Shown: positions 31,511 through 42,844 of the stretch, piece by piece
Layout of the letters: every line of letters begins with the position of its first letter
Numbering within the stretch: the stretch's first letter is position 1
Translations under genes and position numbers: made by a program
Notes under the pieces: model-generated
Databases searched by the model: none
Seen by the model: the letters and a program-made list of their open reading frames with translations, nothing else
Told to the model about the DNA's origin: nothing
Assembly (NCBI GenBank): GCA_005784505.1
Contig: VCAZ01000155.1
Coordinates: forward strand, 797,947 to 861,946
From: Bagarius yarrelli
Taxonomy: Eukaryota; Chordata; Actinopteri; Siluriformes; Sisoridae
Length of the DNA: 64,000 bases
Direction: 5' to 3'

Positions 31511-31830
31511 TGAAATTAAAACGTGAATCCTGTAGTTAATACATAACACCCATAATAATTCGGTTATCACTATGTTTTGCTTTAGCCTTTTTTTTCACAG
31601 TAGCCCTTTAAAAGAATGCACTTAACATTTTTGGGAAGGAAGGTCAGGTTGTTCCTAGTTGTTCACCAACAATTAAATTTTTTGTAACTATAGAATAACT
31701 CTATTTATCAGATTGTAATTATATATTCAGCATTATGTGATGTATGAAAAAAAATTACTTTTTGGTCTCATCTTTAATCGTATCAAAAATGTGTCAAATA
31801 TTGAATAATTGTTGCCGTCCCAGAATTAAC

Positions 31831-31879
31831 AGATGAATACTATAATTAAATTTTTTTTATTGAATTATAGTATTCATCT
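31831..31879. repeat. Perfect 17-bp inverted repeat, 15-nt AT loop
   Basis: AGATGAATACTATAATT (31,831-31,847) and AATTATAGTATTCATCT (31,863-31,879) are exact reverse complements around an A/T-only loop. Confidence 0.85.
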
Positions 31880-31899
31880 AAATGTTTTTTAAACATTTT

Positions 31900-32749
31900 T
31901 TTGTTTTTTAAGTGCTTTTGGACATTGAAGCAATTTTTAAAAGTTAAAACAAAAATATTAGTTGTACTAAAGAATCAACTGATTTAAAAAACCCGAGCCA
32001 GACAAACAACTGTAACAAATATCTCTCGAGTGAAATGTGGATCTATATATGGCAATTCACAGACCATGTTAAAAATAAAGGGGGTTATTGGATGCCCATT
32101 TTTTAACAAGCTAATATAAATCTCTCATCTTTGCTTTAAATGATAATGAGCTCTGCTAACCAAAACCATTCTGTGGGGCGTTTTCACTGATCCAAAACCA
32201 TTAAAAATTTTTTTTAAATGACTTATTAATCATTAACAGACATTGTTATAAACCATCTACAGAGGTAAGATTAATGTATTGTTACTATGTTATCTTTATC
32301 AACAACAACAGTTTGTACAATTGTTTATTACAAATTATTGCCACAGCCATGGCAGGTTCCACACGCAACCAGAACACACTCCTGCCACTCAGGTGCATCT
32401 TAAATACGCCTGCACCTCATCAATCTATTACAATCACTCACATTATTTATACACAAGCACTTCACTCAGTTACTATTTGGTCCCATACATTTCATGTACT
32501 GTATGTTCACATACTACTACTCCACTCACTAATCATCAGCATCCGACTACTGAAATGCTTGCCTGATTCTCATCAAAAGCTCCAGCACCCAGGTTCAGAT
32601 CCTCCTAGCAGCAAATGCAATTCTCTCCTCTGTTTTTGCCTGCCTTCCACACTCATAAATATAGTCGCCTGCTAGGTCTTACAATTAGCTCCAGCTTCTG
32701 CCTGGTTCCTCCTTAATAATAATTATTATTGTTAATTATAATTGTTATT
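31900..32749. other. Intergenic sequence, no feature seen
   Basis: No protein family or repeat family was recognised. Open frames at 32.27-32.68 kb have no motif support. Confidence 0.3.
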
Positions 32750-33065
32750 CTTTTTTTGAGTTTACACTTTGGCTGCATTTATTGTGAAAATTGCTAACTG
32801 TAGCACATTAGTAGAAAAGGTGAATTGCATAGATTCATATAAAAATACCCTCACTTTTTCAGGGACACAAATAGTTAGAATTGATCTGGTTTTTCAGGTG
32901 TAGCTTCCTAAAATAACGTGCTTTATACTGACCCATATTTAAAATGCAGTCTGTGAGAAATAATTCTCACATGAATGCTAAAACGCTAGTGTCTGGGCAG
33001 TTTCAATTAACAATTGTGGGAGTGGCCTTGGTCCGCGTAATGTCACAAACTCTACATTTATAGAT
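32750..33065 (+). repeat. Dispersed repeat R1, copy 2
   Basis: Collinear with 8,640-9,215: 'gggacacaaatagtt', 'gatctg..tttttcaggtgtagcttcct', 'gtgagaaataattctcac' and 'agtggccttggtc..taatgtcacaaa'. Shorter than copy 1 by internal deletion. Confidence 0.5.
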
Positions 33066-33069
33066 ATTA

Positions 33070-33182
33070 ATCAAATTAAGTGTGTTAGTGAGTGTTCAAT
33101 ATTGTCCTTTTTGATGTAATTCTGTAAAGCTGCTTTGAAGCAATCCGTAATGTTAAAAGCGCTATATAAATAAAGATGACAA
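33070..33182 (+). mobile_element. L2-group LINE (family B) 3' tail
   Basis: It ends in 'gctgctttgaagcaatccgt' and 'agcgctatataaataaagat', the same terminus as the LINE at 48.2-48.3 kb. Confidence 0.7.
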
Positions 33183-33436
33183 AAACAGGCATCTGAAAAC
33201 AGCTTGATTTGAAATGGGGAAATAATTTAATAAGATAGGATAAAAAAAACTGGGCGGATCGTTATCATTATAGGGTGGTGGTGTACACACACTGCCAACA
33301 TACATTCATTCAGTTCAAACAACTTTGAAAAGTGCATATAATCGGCACTTTAAACATATATTTATGTTTCTATAAAAAATCAACAAAACAATAAACAAAA
33401 AAATCTAAAACATTTGAATATATAATACATTTAAAA

Positions 33437-33475
33437 CATGTAAATAAAAATAAATAAATAAATAAATAAATAATA
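33437..33475 (+). repeat. (AAAT)n microsatellite
   Basis: About eight to nine AAAT units, 40-70 bp downstream of the abra stop codon on the opposite strand. Confidence 0.85.
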
Positions 33476-33510
33476 TAAAGTACATATATATAAAAGTATT
33501 TTAGATATCT

Positions 33511-33948
33511 TTACACCAATAGCCTGATTTTAACATCATCATGCTGTCCCTGCCATAACATCTCACCCTCGAAATCCACCATCTTGTGTTTGCGGCAACG
33601 AAGCAAAATCCCCACTACTTTATCAGAGATTTTGACATAGTGCTGAAAGAGACGCCCAAAACTGACATAAATATAGCCTTCTTGGTCCATCTGTCCCATA
33701 TTACGGATAATATAGCACATTTCATCCATTTCCCGGTGGATATGTTTCTGTGCTCGCTCAGCTCGCTGGGCTGTTTTGGAGCCATCTTTGGGGTGCCCAT
33801 AACCCGCTTGTCCCTTATGGAGTCTTAAAGTCATGGCATGATTGTAGTCAAAGTCTTCACTAAAAGGGTTGAGTTTCTGACCCTCCACATGTTCCTCAGC
33901 AAATTTCTGCCATTTGCTTCTCAGGTCTCCCATTGTGGTCACCTTAAT
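33511..33948 (-). CDS. abra: Actin-binding Rho-activating protein (ABRA/STARS), exon 2 of 2
   Basis: This is the C-terminal exon of abra. The protein is a striated-muscle sarcomere protein that binds actin and promotes Rho/MRTF/SRF signalling. The exon starts at 33,948 after a clear acceptor (tctatttttt-ag) in phase 0 and encodes 145 residues to a TAA at 33,513-33,511. It holds the actin-binding WQ motif (LRSKWQKFAEEHVEGQKLNP), GYGHPKDGSKTAQRAERA, and the costars winged-helix core (VSFGRLFQHYVKISDKVVGI, then DFEGEMLWQGQHDDV). All are diagnostic for ABRA and too long for the single-domain ABRACL. It joins exon 1 (37,450) to give about 308 residues, shorter than the roughly 380 of the human protein. 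No canonical AATAAA was found just downstream. The frame is intact. Confidence 0.93.
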   Translation of the reverse strand: MKVTTMGDLRSKWQKFAEEHVEGQKLNPFSEDFDYNHAMTLRLHKGQAGYGHPKDGSKTAQRAERAQKHIHREMDEMCYIIRNMGQMDQEGYIYVSFGRLFQHYVKISDKVVGILLRCRKHKMVDFEGEMLWQGQHDDVKIRLLV

Positions 33949-34659
33949 CTAAAAAATAGAATGACAAATCATATGCTGATCTTAAAATAATCATATTTAA
34001 ATGAAACATTTTTGGACTCTTAATCAGTTGAGGCTAAAAGTGTATATTTAGATTTAATTTAAATTTCTAGCACTTGGCACAGAGTGACTAACATTTATCC
34101 AACTGAGCACAGAGCCTTTCTCAGGGGCCTAGCAGCCTTAGACCTAAAAATTAAACCCAATCTTTTGATCATCAGCTACAATTTCCCACTTACAATTTCA
34201 TTAAAGATATTCATCTTTATCATACCATACCTTTCCTTTAGCAAGTCCAAAAAAGATTTTTTTTTTAAATTTTACCTTATCAGAATGGTGTTGTGTCGTA
34301 TGCAGAGGTGTATTCAATAGCCTCACTCGATTAAAAATAGTGTTAATTTACTGGAAAAATGACTTTAACTCATCGTTAAGAATATAATTAATAATTATAA
34401 TTAAATAGATTAAGAAAGTAATTTACATTTTCTTTGGATAATAATTTATTTGAAAAACAAACTGTTAATTAAACTGTTGTTTAGCTTAATGTATTGGTTA
34501 TCCTAAACAATTTAAATGACTTTGGAGCTGTCTTCCAAAAATCTTTGTTTAATGAAAAGCAAACATGTAAATATGACTGAGCTGTCACTGGGCTGATACT
34601 TTTTATGTCACTACAACAAATACCATATACTGTAAAAAAACAATATACTATTCTAAAAG

Positions 34660-34845
34660 TGGGGGAAGTGGTAGCGCAGTGGTTAAGTTGTTGTACTATT
34701 AACTTGAGTACCTGGGCTTGATTCCCAGCTCCACCATGCCACCACTGCTGGGCACCTGAGTAAGGCCCTTAACCCCCAATTGCTCAGCTGCATAACACGG
34801 AATATTGTATGTCGATCTGGATAAGAGCCTCTGGCAAATGTAAAA
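34660..34845 (+). repeat. tRNA-derived SINE in abra intron
   Basis: The head has an A box (gtagcgcagtggttaag) and a degenerate B box (cttgattccc). The body runs through 'gcccttaacccccaattgct' to the tail 'ctggataagagcctctggca', characteristic of a fish SINE with a LINE-related tail. Inserted sense relative to the + strand, antisense to abra. Confidence 0.75.
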
Positions 34846-34865
34846 GGTTTCATTTTCCATTAAAA

Positions 34866-36027
34866 TACAGTGCCTTGAACTTCTTCACATTTTGTCACTT
34901 TACAACCTCGAACTTAAATGTATTTTAGTTAACAGACCAACACAAATTAGCACATAATTGTAAAGTGATGTGAAAATGATTTTTAAAAATGTTAAGCAAA
35001 TAAAAATCTGAAAAGTGTGGCCTGCATTTTTATTCAGCCCTCTGTACTCTAATACCCCTAAATAAAATCTAATGCAATCAATTGCCTTCAGAAGTTATTA
35101 GTTTTAGTAATTAGTTAATAGAGTCCACCTGTGTAATTTAGTCTCAGTATAAATACACCTATTCTGCGAAGGCCTCAGTGGTTTGTCAAAGAACAATAGT
35201 GAACAAACAGCATCATAAAGACCAAGGAACTCATCAGACAGGTCAGGGATAAAGTTGTGGAGAAGTTTAAAACCGAGTTAGAATATGAAAAAAAAAATCC
35301 CAAACTTTGAACATCTCAAGGAGCATGGTTCAATATATCATCCAAAAATGGAAAAACTATGCCACAACTGCAAACCAAGACATGGCCGTCCTCCGAAACT
35401 GACAGATTAAGCAGTGGTCAAAGAAGGAGCCAAGAGGCCCATGGTCACTCTGGAGGAGCTGCAGAAATCCACAGCTCAGGTGGGAGAATCTGTCCACAGG
35501 ACAACTATAAGTGGTGTACTCCACAAATCTGGCCCTTATGAAAGAGTTTCAAGAAGAAAGCCATTGTCAAAAAAAAAAGTCCTGTTTGTAGTTTGCCACA
35601 AGCCATGTGGGGGCACAGCAAACATGTGCAAGAAGGTCCTCTGGTCAGATAAGACCAAAGTTGAACTTTCTGGCCTAAATGCAAAGCGCTATGTGTGTTG
35701 GAGAAATAGCTCATCACCCTGAACACACCATCACCACTGTGAAACATGGTGGTGAAAGTATCATGCTGTGGGGATGCTTTTTCTCAGCAGGCACACTGGA
35801 AAAAAAACCTGTTTGACGCTGCAAAAGATGTAAGGTTCACCTTTCAGCAAGAGCTTGAGCTATTTTGCAAAGAAGAAAAGGCAAAAATTTCAGTATCTAG
35901 ATGTGCAATGCTGGGGCTCCACAAAGTATTGATGCAGAGGGACAATGTGGGATTATTTGCTACTTTGTAGTGGTCTATTACATAAAATCTCAATAAAATA
36001 CACTTAAGTATTTTAATGCACTGTAAC
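34866..36027 (+). mobile_element. Tc1-like transposon (family B) in abra intron
   Basis: The 5' end starts 'cagtgccttgaacttcttca' and the 3' end closes near 'gcactgtaac'. The two ends share inverted sequence ('tggtctattacataaaat' against its complement), with the right end internally shortened. Transposase remnants read GAKRPMVTLEELQKSTAQVG, SGVLHKSGPYERVSRRKPL and KVLWSDKTKVELSGLNAKRY (first Asp retained), then VKHGGESIMLWGCFF-type sequence with frame changes. The C-terminal half is deleted. Confidence 0.8.
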
Positions 36028-36164
36028 TATACTTTTAGTCAAATGTTGCTTTTAGGTACTTTATACTGATCAGGTTTTACAGTGTCAGACTTACTACAAT
36101 ATCACAGTACAGAGGGGTTGCCCACACTCAGCCCAAAGTGTTCTATTATGTAAAAAAAAAATAC

Positions 36165-36290
36165 TTTTTTGAGGCCTGTAGCAGGCATCACATTTGAGCT
36201 AGTTTAGTGGATTAAAGTGTAACATTTTTCTGTTCAAACATTTATGTTACCTAGTAGGAAAATGAGGCATGATTGTGAAAAATAGAAGAT
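36165..36290 (+). mobile_element. Tc1-like (family A) terminal fragment
   Basis: 'ggcctgtagcaggcatcaca' followed by 'aaagtgtaacatttttctgt' parallels the element ends at 31.2 and 49.0 kb. No coding part is visible. Confidence 0.45.
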
Positions 36291-36297
36291 AAAGTCT

Positions 36298-36722
36298 GTG
36301 TAACGATAGTCCACTGAGGCGAGAAGTATTTTGAACCCAAGTGCAGTTTATTTACAGTGATAATATTTACAAAATACTAGCGCAGGACCATAGCCTCAGC
36401 ACAAAGAACAGCAAACCACAAAGACCAGACAGACAGAGGGGCTATAAATACACAAAACAAAACGAGGAACACTTGTGAACACTTAGGACAAAACTAACCA
36501 ATGACAAGGACAAGGGGAAGCACATGACAGGAAGACATGAGGAACAAGGAAGTAAACAAAACACTGCCTAGGCTAGCTAAACTAGCTAGCATAGCTTAGC
36601 TTAGCCTAGACACAAAACAAACAATGAACAATAATCAACATAAAACAAGCAAAGCAACAACAAAATAAACATGAAACAAGAAAGACAAAAAACAACAACA
36701 TGAATACCTTACAGTCTGTTTG
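36298..36722 (-). repeat. LTR-like dispersed repeat (family C), in abra intron
   Basis: It begins 'gtaacgatagtccactgagg' and 'gaacccaagtgcagtttatt' and ends near 'accttaca'. The same start and end sequence occur at 57.87-58.08 kb, with a related start at 62.97 kb. It has no coding capacity and is probably a solo or non-autonomous LTR. It contains tandem 'agctagc/tagctt' motifs at about 36,570-36,605. Confidence 0.45.
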
Positions 36723-37213
36723 TGCCCTCCAGGACTAAGTTTGGTGACGCTTGATTTAGACAGTTGTATTTACTTGGTATCTGGGTGAAACTTCCTATTT
36801 CTGTTGAAGTTGTGATATCATTAATAGTGTACATCTGTAAGACTACTTTCCTGGACATGATTAGTTTGACTGAGAATGAAATCAGTATAATTCAGAAACA
36901 ATACACTCAATATTAGACCAAACGTATGCTAAAAATTATTATTTGTGTCTCAGCTCATCTTGCATTAGAGTAATAATTTCTGGCCACAAATAATAACAAA
37001 CTGTAGATTACCAACATATTTCAGTAGAGACTGCAATAATAGGGACAGAATCTGCTTGGGCATTTACATTGTGTTAAATTGGTACATAAATCAAAAACTG
37101 CTATACAGATATAAGAACGTACCACAAATTACAATGCTTGTCCCAGAGTAAAACTTCATTTATTTTAGTACAACAAAAGGCCATTTGTTAAACTTTAAAT
37201 GCAATAGTTATAT

Positions 37214-37216
<3 letters not shown>

Positions 37217-37292
<76 letters not shown>
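37217..37292 (+). repeat. (TA)n microsatellite in abra intron
   Basis: About 37 consecutive TA units, some 160 bp downstream of the abra exon 1 donor on the minus strand. Likely polymorphic. Confidence 0.9.
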
Positions 37293-37295
<3 letters not shown>

Positions 37296-37449
37296 GCCAC
37301 TGAAACTGATGCTCTACAGGAAGCTGAAGTACAATTATAGCTGGCAATAAAGCTTCTTTTATTCATTTCAATTAATTGCCCTTTTTGTGTAATTAACTGA
37401 AGCAGTCTATAAATATTGATAAACAAACAAAGTAACAAAAACTATATAC

Positions 37450-37938
37450 CTTGGGTCTGTTAAAAGGTTGATCTTTTTTGACTTCAGTTTGATTGTTGTT
37501 TTTACTTATAGACACATTTTTCTCAAAACAACTCTGTCCAACTTCTGTTCCCTCACAGTGGTATTTTCTGTTGAAAGAGGCCTTGCTCACGTCTTTTGTC
37601 TCTTCTGGGACAGGATGTACTTTTTCCTTGATAGAGCTTTCCAGATCATGATTTCCATCACAGTGTTTTGGTGACATGTTTTTTTTCACCATGCCTGCCT
37701 TGCCGTCTCCAGTCACTTGATCACTGACTGGGAAAACAGGTGGGACCAGGAACTTGCTCTTCCCTGGTTCCATCTTCTTTTCTTCCTCCAAAATATAATC
37801 AGACAGCTGGGCTGAAGAAACAGCTCCTTGTTTACTTATGGGCACTTTGGGCCAGCTTTTTGTCATAGTGTTGGCTACCTTAATCTTTTTTATTGTTCTA
37901 TTATTTTCTTGACAATCCTGAGTGGTCATGGAAGTCAT
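37450..37938 (-). CDS. abra: Actin-binding Rho-activating protein (ABRA/STARS), exon 1 of 2
   Basis: This is the N-terminal exon. The Met codon is at 37,938-37,936 (MTSMTTQDCQ); a second Met three codons on is an alternative start. It encodes 163 residues. VANTMTKSWPKVP is a short basic helix with a Trp, placed like the N-terminal repeats of mammalian ABRA, followed by low-complexity polar sequence poorly conserved in the family. The exon ends in PFNRPK at a donor (AAG|gtatat, GT at 37,449-37,448), phase 0, matching the phase-0 acceptor of exon 2. Two coding exons agree with the vertebrate gene structure as I remember it. The open frame read past the donor is intronic and not part of the protein. 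Confidence 0.85.
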
Positions 37939-38054
37939 GATTAATCCGAGGGCACAGTTATTATTTAATACAGAAGTGAAATTAAAGGCTCTGTGATAAG
38001 AGGCTGTGTATGACTAAGAAAAGTTCAAGCTTTTAATACAACTCAGGAAGGGGA

Positions 38055-38130
38055 GTAATTCTAGTTTAGGGAGGTGCAACATGCCTTTTATGCACATAAC
38101 GCAATGGAACAACAGGTGACCTTCATATGA
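38055..38130 (-). promoter_or_regulatory. Putative abra core promoter and E-boxes
   Basis: On the minus strand a TATA-like box GCATAAAAGG lies at 38,093-38,084, about 145 bp before the start codon. Upstream of it are two E-boxes, CAGGTG/CACCTG (38,113-38,118) and CATATG (38,124-38,129), the kind bound by MyoD-family factors. This suits a muscle gene. No perfect SRF CArG box was found nearby. Confidence 0.4.
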
Positions 38131-38879
38131 TGCAAGGATTATAGGTCTTAGCCCTGCCCACTTTCTTAACCCAACAAAAAACTCTTGCCCCATTTTTAAA
38201 TAATATTTGATTTTTAAAAAATCCTATAAAGTAAAAGAGTAAAGTTCTTGTAATCTATTCTGCTCTAAATTTCTTTTCTTGACATTCCACCACCCTGTGT
38301 GATGTGTGTCTATTTTTGCTGCTTAGCTGTTGCTGTACATCTATCCGCGTGCTTCTGTTGAGTGATTCATAGGCCTGCTCTAAAGGAAAGAGCTATTTTA
38401 AATATGAGTCATGCATAATAAAACAGAAATAAGCCAATGTGACATCAAGTCTTCTTACAAAAATATAGCATAAAAATGCAATTGTTCTGTAATAAATTAG
38501 AGTACGACAAAATACAGCAAATACACTGTTTTTTTTTTTAATTTTAACACAATATCAACATAAGATAATACCATACCATTCATGAAAGTCTATCTGATAC
38601 ATACATACATGCAGTATATTTACTAGAGTTTAGTTTCTAGTCTTGACCTTTCCCCTACTTGTAGCATGAGACAGTATCCCTGCAACTCGCTCAGGTTCTT
38701 TGCATAAAGATTTGATGTGTTTCACAGCACATTTTTACGATCATGGAGGACATCAATGAATATGGGTCATTACATAAAGAGAGCTGGACAGGGCTGTAGA
38801 AGTGTAACAGCTTAGTAGCAGAACTCGTATTTTGGAGCAGTGCCAGAGACCTACTAAATAACGCCCAGGAGGCTACTAG

Positions 38880-39050
38880 CTGTAACAGTCTGGGGCAAAG
38901 TTCCCCCTCAGGACCACCAGATGACAAAAAAGGGACTGTTATGTATGTTTTTACACAGTTCCAGTTTTGTTTCTGTGCTCTTCCTGTTTGTCATCCAATC
39001 ATTGTCTCCAGGTGCTGCTCGTTTTGTTGTTTATTTCTGTATATATATAT
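38880..39050 (+). repeat. Possible LTR-end fragment
   Basis: 'aagttccccctcaggaccac' through 'ctgtgctcttcctgtttgtc' has the look of a fish LTR terminus. No partner copy was found in the window. Confidence 0.25.
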
Positions 39051-39053
39051 AGC

Positions 39054-39419
39054 ATTAGCATTAACAATAGCATTAACTTTTAACAATAGCGTTAGCTTTT
39101 AACAACAGCATTTTCTTTTAAAAATACCTTTGTAGCATCAAGGAGACCACTTAGTCTGTAACACTAACACAACACGAAACACGAGACGAACTGCTCTCAG
39201 TGGTCTCCTTGATGTTACGAAGGTATTTTTAAAAGCAAATGCCGTTGTTGAAAGCTGGGATGCAACGGGTCTTTATTAATGAATCAAGGAAACCGCTACA
39301 GGAAACCAAAACACTAACAAGAAAACAGGCAAACAGAAAACTATGGTTAACATTAGCATTAACAATAGCATTAACTTTTAACAATAGCGTTATTGTTAAA
39401 GGTTAATGCTATTGTTAAT
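39054..39419. repeat. Compound inverted and direct repeat zone
   Basis: A 41-bp sequence is repeated exactly at 39,054-39,094 and 39,352-39,392. Between them 58-bp arms, 39,094-39,151 and 39,199-39,256, form an imperfect inverted repeat around a 47-bp spacer. The second direct copy itself forms the left arm of a 29-bp hairpin (39,358-39,386 with 39,391-39,419, 4-nt loop, one mismatch). No coding frame is present. Confidence 0.85.
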
Positions 39420-39499
39420 CCTTGTCCTTCTGTCCTCTTCCGCCTGCAGTCCATAACACTACCATGCTTGTTTTACTAGGATGCATGTTGTCAAAATTG

Positions 39500-40260
39500 G
39501 TAATAGTTAATATATGTATGTAAGGAAAGTCAACATATTAATTTCTGTTGTTGTTCAAATTGCAGTTAACTGCACATAAACAACAAAAAAACCACTTTGC
39601 TTTCACTTATTAAACAAAAGTCAACAAAATTGCATATTTCAACTGAGTGGCAACTTGACATCTCTTGATCTAATAGGAATTGTTTCTGATTTTGGCTGTA
39701 ATTTTAATCAATTATATGTTTCTTCTACAGTAGCCATCTACCAGTCACTAAAAATAATATAAAAAAGCTTTTCAAAATGGTCACACATGTCTTTCAAGCA
39801 CCTTTTAATAAAAATTACAATTTGTAACAAACTTCTGTCTTGCCTTCGGGTTTTTTTTAAACAGCAAAGTTTCCTCTTTGTACATCTCTCATGATGCGCA
39901 ATCTTTTTCTGGTCTGGTGCTGGCAATTGTTTTAAATGTTCCCCATTTATGAATTATTTTATGGACAATGGCATAAACTACAACTTCTGAATTATAGCTC
40001 TATATATAAAAGAATTGCATCTATAAAATTTTGCACTTTATAATTTTTGATGATTATTGTGGGTAATTGTAATGATGACGACTGAGAAGAATCCATGATA
40101 CAGTAAGAGGCTTTATTAAATAAACAGGGTAAAGACACAAACATAGTTGATAGATAGGCAAAGGAGCATATTTGGGCCAGGGGTTAATTCACTCTATCTG
40201 GTCTGTTCTCTAGCACAGTACTTTCCAGTTCTTGGTTAAGCCTTTCTGCTTGTCCTTTCT
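39500..40260. other. AT-rich intergenic sequence
   Basis: No gene or recognised repeat; weak open frames only. Confidence 0.3.
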
Positions 40261-40266
40261 GCTTGT

Positions 40267-40313
40267 GACATATGTCTAGACATATGTGACATATGTCTAG
40301 ACATATGTCTAGA
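40267..40313. repeat. Tandem palindrome GACATATGTCTAGACATATGTC
   Basis: A perfect 22-bp palindrome at 40,288-40,309 is directly preceded by a 21-bp copy of the same unit (40,267-40,287) and followed by a partial third (TAGA). It contains nested CATATG and TCTAGA. Confidence 0.85.
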
Positions 40314-41033
40314 GGCTTGCAGAATTCTGCCCATAACGTGTTAACAAAGGCTTCCTCTACTAAAAATAACTTCTTTTGAAGAATTTTGGATACATCAATA
40401 ACAATTTATTATGCCAGGCATTGATAAAACAGTAAAATACGAAATATCAAATTAAATATAACATAACATGATCAACAGTATAAAATAAAAGTCAAAGAAT
40501 CTGTATTATACCTGGCAATCGAGACACACAGCGTGGACAGCAGCAGTGTGGAAAGCTCTGAATACAGAATGCTTCGCTTACTGTTTTTTCAATGTAAAAG
40601 CAACTGTAAAAAAACAAATAGAAAAGAATAATAGCATTACATTCGGTAAAGTACACTGATTGGTTTTTTCCTAAAAGTGAATTTATAATCCAGGTTTCCT
40701 GGGAGGCACACATCCTTTATGAAAAGGATGTTGTAAAAAATGATTTAACCCTTTTATTATAAGAGTCAGACCCTTTTATGCGTTCACACCTTGACCTTTA
40801 AAATGGTACACCATGATAGTATTAACAACATGAATATGAATCCGTCAAGAATCACATTTGTTTAAAAGAAAAGATAACATCTTGGAGAGGGCTTTAACCC
40901 CTTTTCCGGAGATTTACATTGCCGAGGGTTTATTGCTTTATTTGAGAGCAACATGCCACATAGATTTCTGAACACGTGGGTGAACAACATGGCAGTGGTT
41001 CTATGGACACGAGAGCAACATGCATGATTTTGA

Positions 41034-41048
41034 GGGGGGGGGGGGGGG
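41034..41048 (+). repeat. Poly(G) run, 15 bp
   Basis: Fifteen consecutive G residues in AT-rich surroundings; prone to assembly and length error. Confidence 0.9.
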
Positions 41049-42844
41049 TCATTCTTGGTGCTCTGTCGCAATTTCCTTGTTAAGGTCCCAATGAATGGGA
41101 GCCACCACCATTTGGAATGGGGCTAGGATCTGCAGCTGGTTGGGGAGGATCATGCCTTCAAGATAGAGCGTCAGCTTTGTTGTTTTTTTTGCCTCCTGGC
41201 CTGTCTAGAATTTAATCGCTTGGCTGACTTAATATATTTCAGATTTTATGGTCTAGATTCCTGAGAGAGCAGCACAAGGGCAAAGCGAGCAGCATGAGAG
41301 CAAAGCAAGTTTACGATATGTAATAATGGCAAACATTCAGCTTGTTCAGTGTGTAGAGTGCAGGATGTTTAAACAGTCTTCTTCTATCGTTAGAACAACT
41401 TTTATTCATTTAAAGCTCTCTATAGTAACCTTAGTAACCTTAGTGTAGCCACAAATAATAAACCAAGTCAATTGATTTTGTTAATTATTTCTTAGCGAAT
41501 TTGCAGATTTCCTATCAAACTTGGTTGTCTCTGTTGATAGAGCGTTAAATGCTGAATACTGCTTTAATATTAATTTTGAGAATACAGACGACCTGCTGAG
41601 AACAGCATTAATGTCCATACTCGACTCAATAGGACTTAATCAGCTTGTAATAGGACCCACTCATAAAGCAGGTCACACTTTAGATTTAATATTATCTTTC
41701 GGAGTAAGTATAAGTAATATAGTAACAATTCCTCATTGCAAAATTATATCATATCACAATATTATTTTATTTAAAGTGTACACTAATAATGTACATACAG
41801 TGCCGCAATACCACTTTAAATGTACACTCACATTTACTATTGCCCAGAGCTTTTTTAGCTATCTTCCAGAATCATCCTCTATGACTGGATTACTGTCTGA
41901 TCCAACAGAACTCAAGAAGACGACAGAAAATTTAGATGCTGCATTCCGTTATACATAAGATAACGTAGCTCCAGTTAAAAGAAAAATAATTAAAGATAAG
42001 AAGCTAGCTCCTTCGTATAATGATCACACACGCTCTTTAGAACAGAGCGTTCAAAAACTAGAATGCAAATGGCGCCAAACTGAATTGCATAGTGCAGCTA
42101 GATCAACGTGTCTCTCCACCCTTATAAAAAAATAATAAAAATAATCCGAGATTTTTATTTGACAATGTAGCAAACTTAACAAGGAATAAGATCATTTCAG
42201 AAATCTCCACTATAACTGCATGCAGCAGTGAGGACTTTTTTTTTGAATAAAATTACAAACATTAGGCAAAAAAATTCAAGCTTTGAAACCAGACCATTCC
42301 AATGATTCTGATGTTAAACTAACCACATCAGATCAGAGCTTCGAAAATTTTACTCCTCTGGAAGAAAACAATTTAATTTCACTCATCTCTTCTACAAAAT
42401 CATTAACCTGTTTAATCGATCCTATACCAACACACTTTTTAAGCAGATAGTACCAACAGTATCAGAGCCCTTGGTGAAAATAGTTAACTCTTCACTCAGC
42501 AGTGGGTATGGTCCGAAATCTTTAAAATTTGCAGTTAATAAACCACTAATTAAGAAACCTGACCTTGACCCCAGTGAGCTGTCGAACTATAGGCCGATAT
42601 CAAACCTCCCCTTTATCTCCAAAATCCTAAAGAAGGTAGTAGCGCAGCAGTTTATGTTCTTATTTACACAGGAATAACATACACAAACTGTATCAATCAG
42701 GATTTAGGCCTCATAACAGCAACAGAGACAGCACTTGTAAAAGAAGTAAATGACCTCTTATTGGCATCCAATCAGGGTTTGTGTCTCGTTGCTTATATTA
42801 CTCTCGACCTCAGTGCAGCTTTTTTTGACAACCATTGATCATAA

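Noticed and set aside
34660..34720. Functional tRNA gene at the SINE head
   Set aside because: A and B boxes are degenerate, no cloverleaf can be closed, and the body continues into SINE sequence. The same applies to 51,030-51,090.
37217..37292. Origin or regulatory AT element
   Set aside because: It is a plain (TA)n microsatellite within an intron.
37393..37449. Continuation of the abra exon 1 frame past the donor (KVYSFCYFVCL...)
   Set aside because: It lies after a consensus GT donor with matching phase to exon 2 and is hydrophobic intronic translation.
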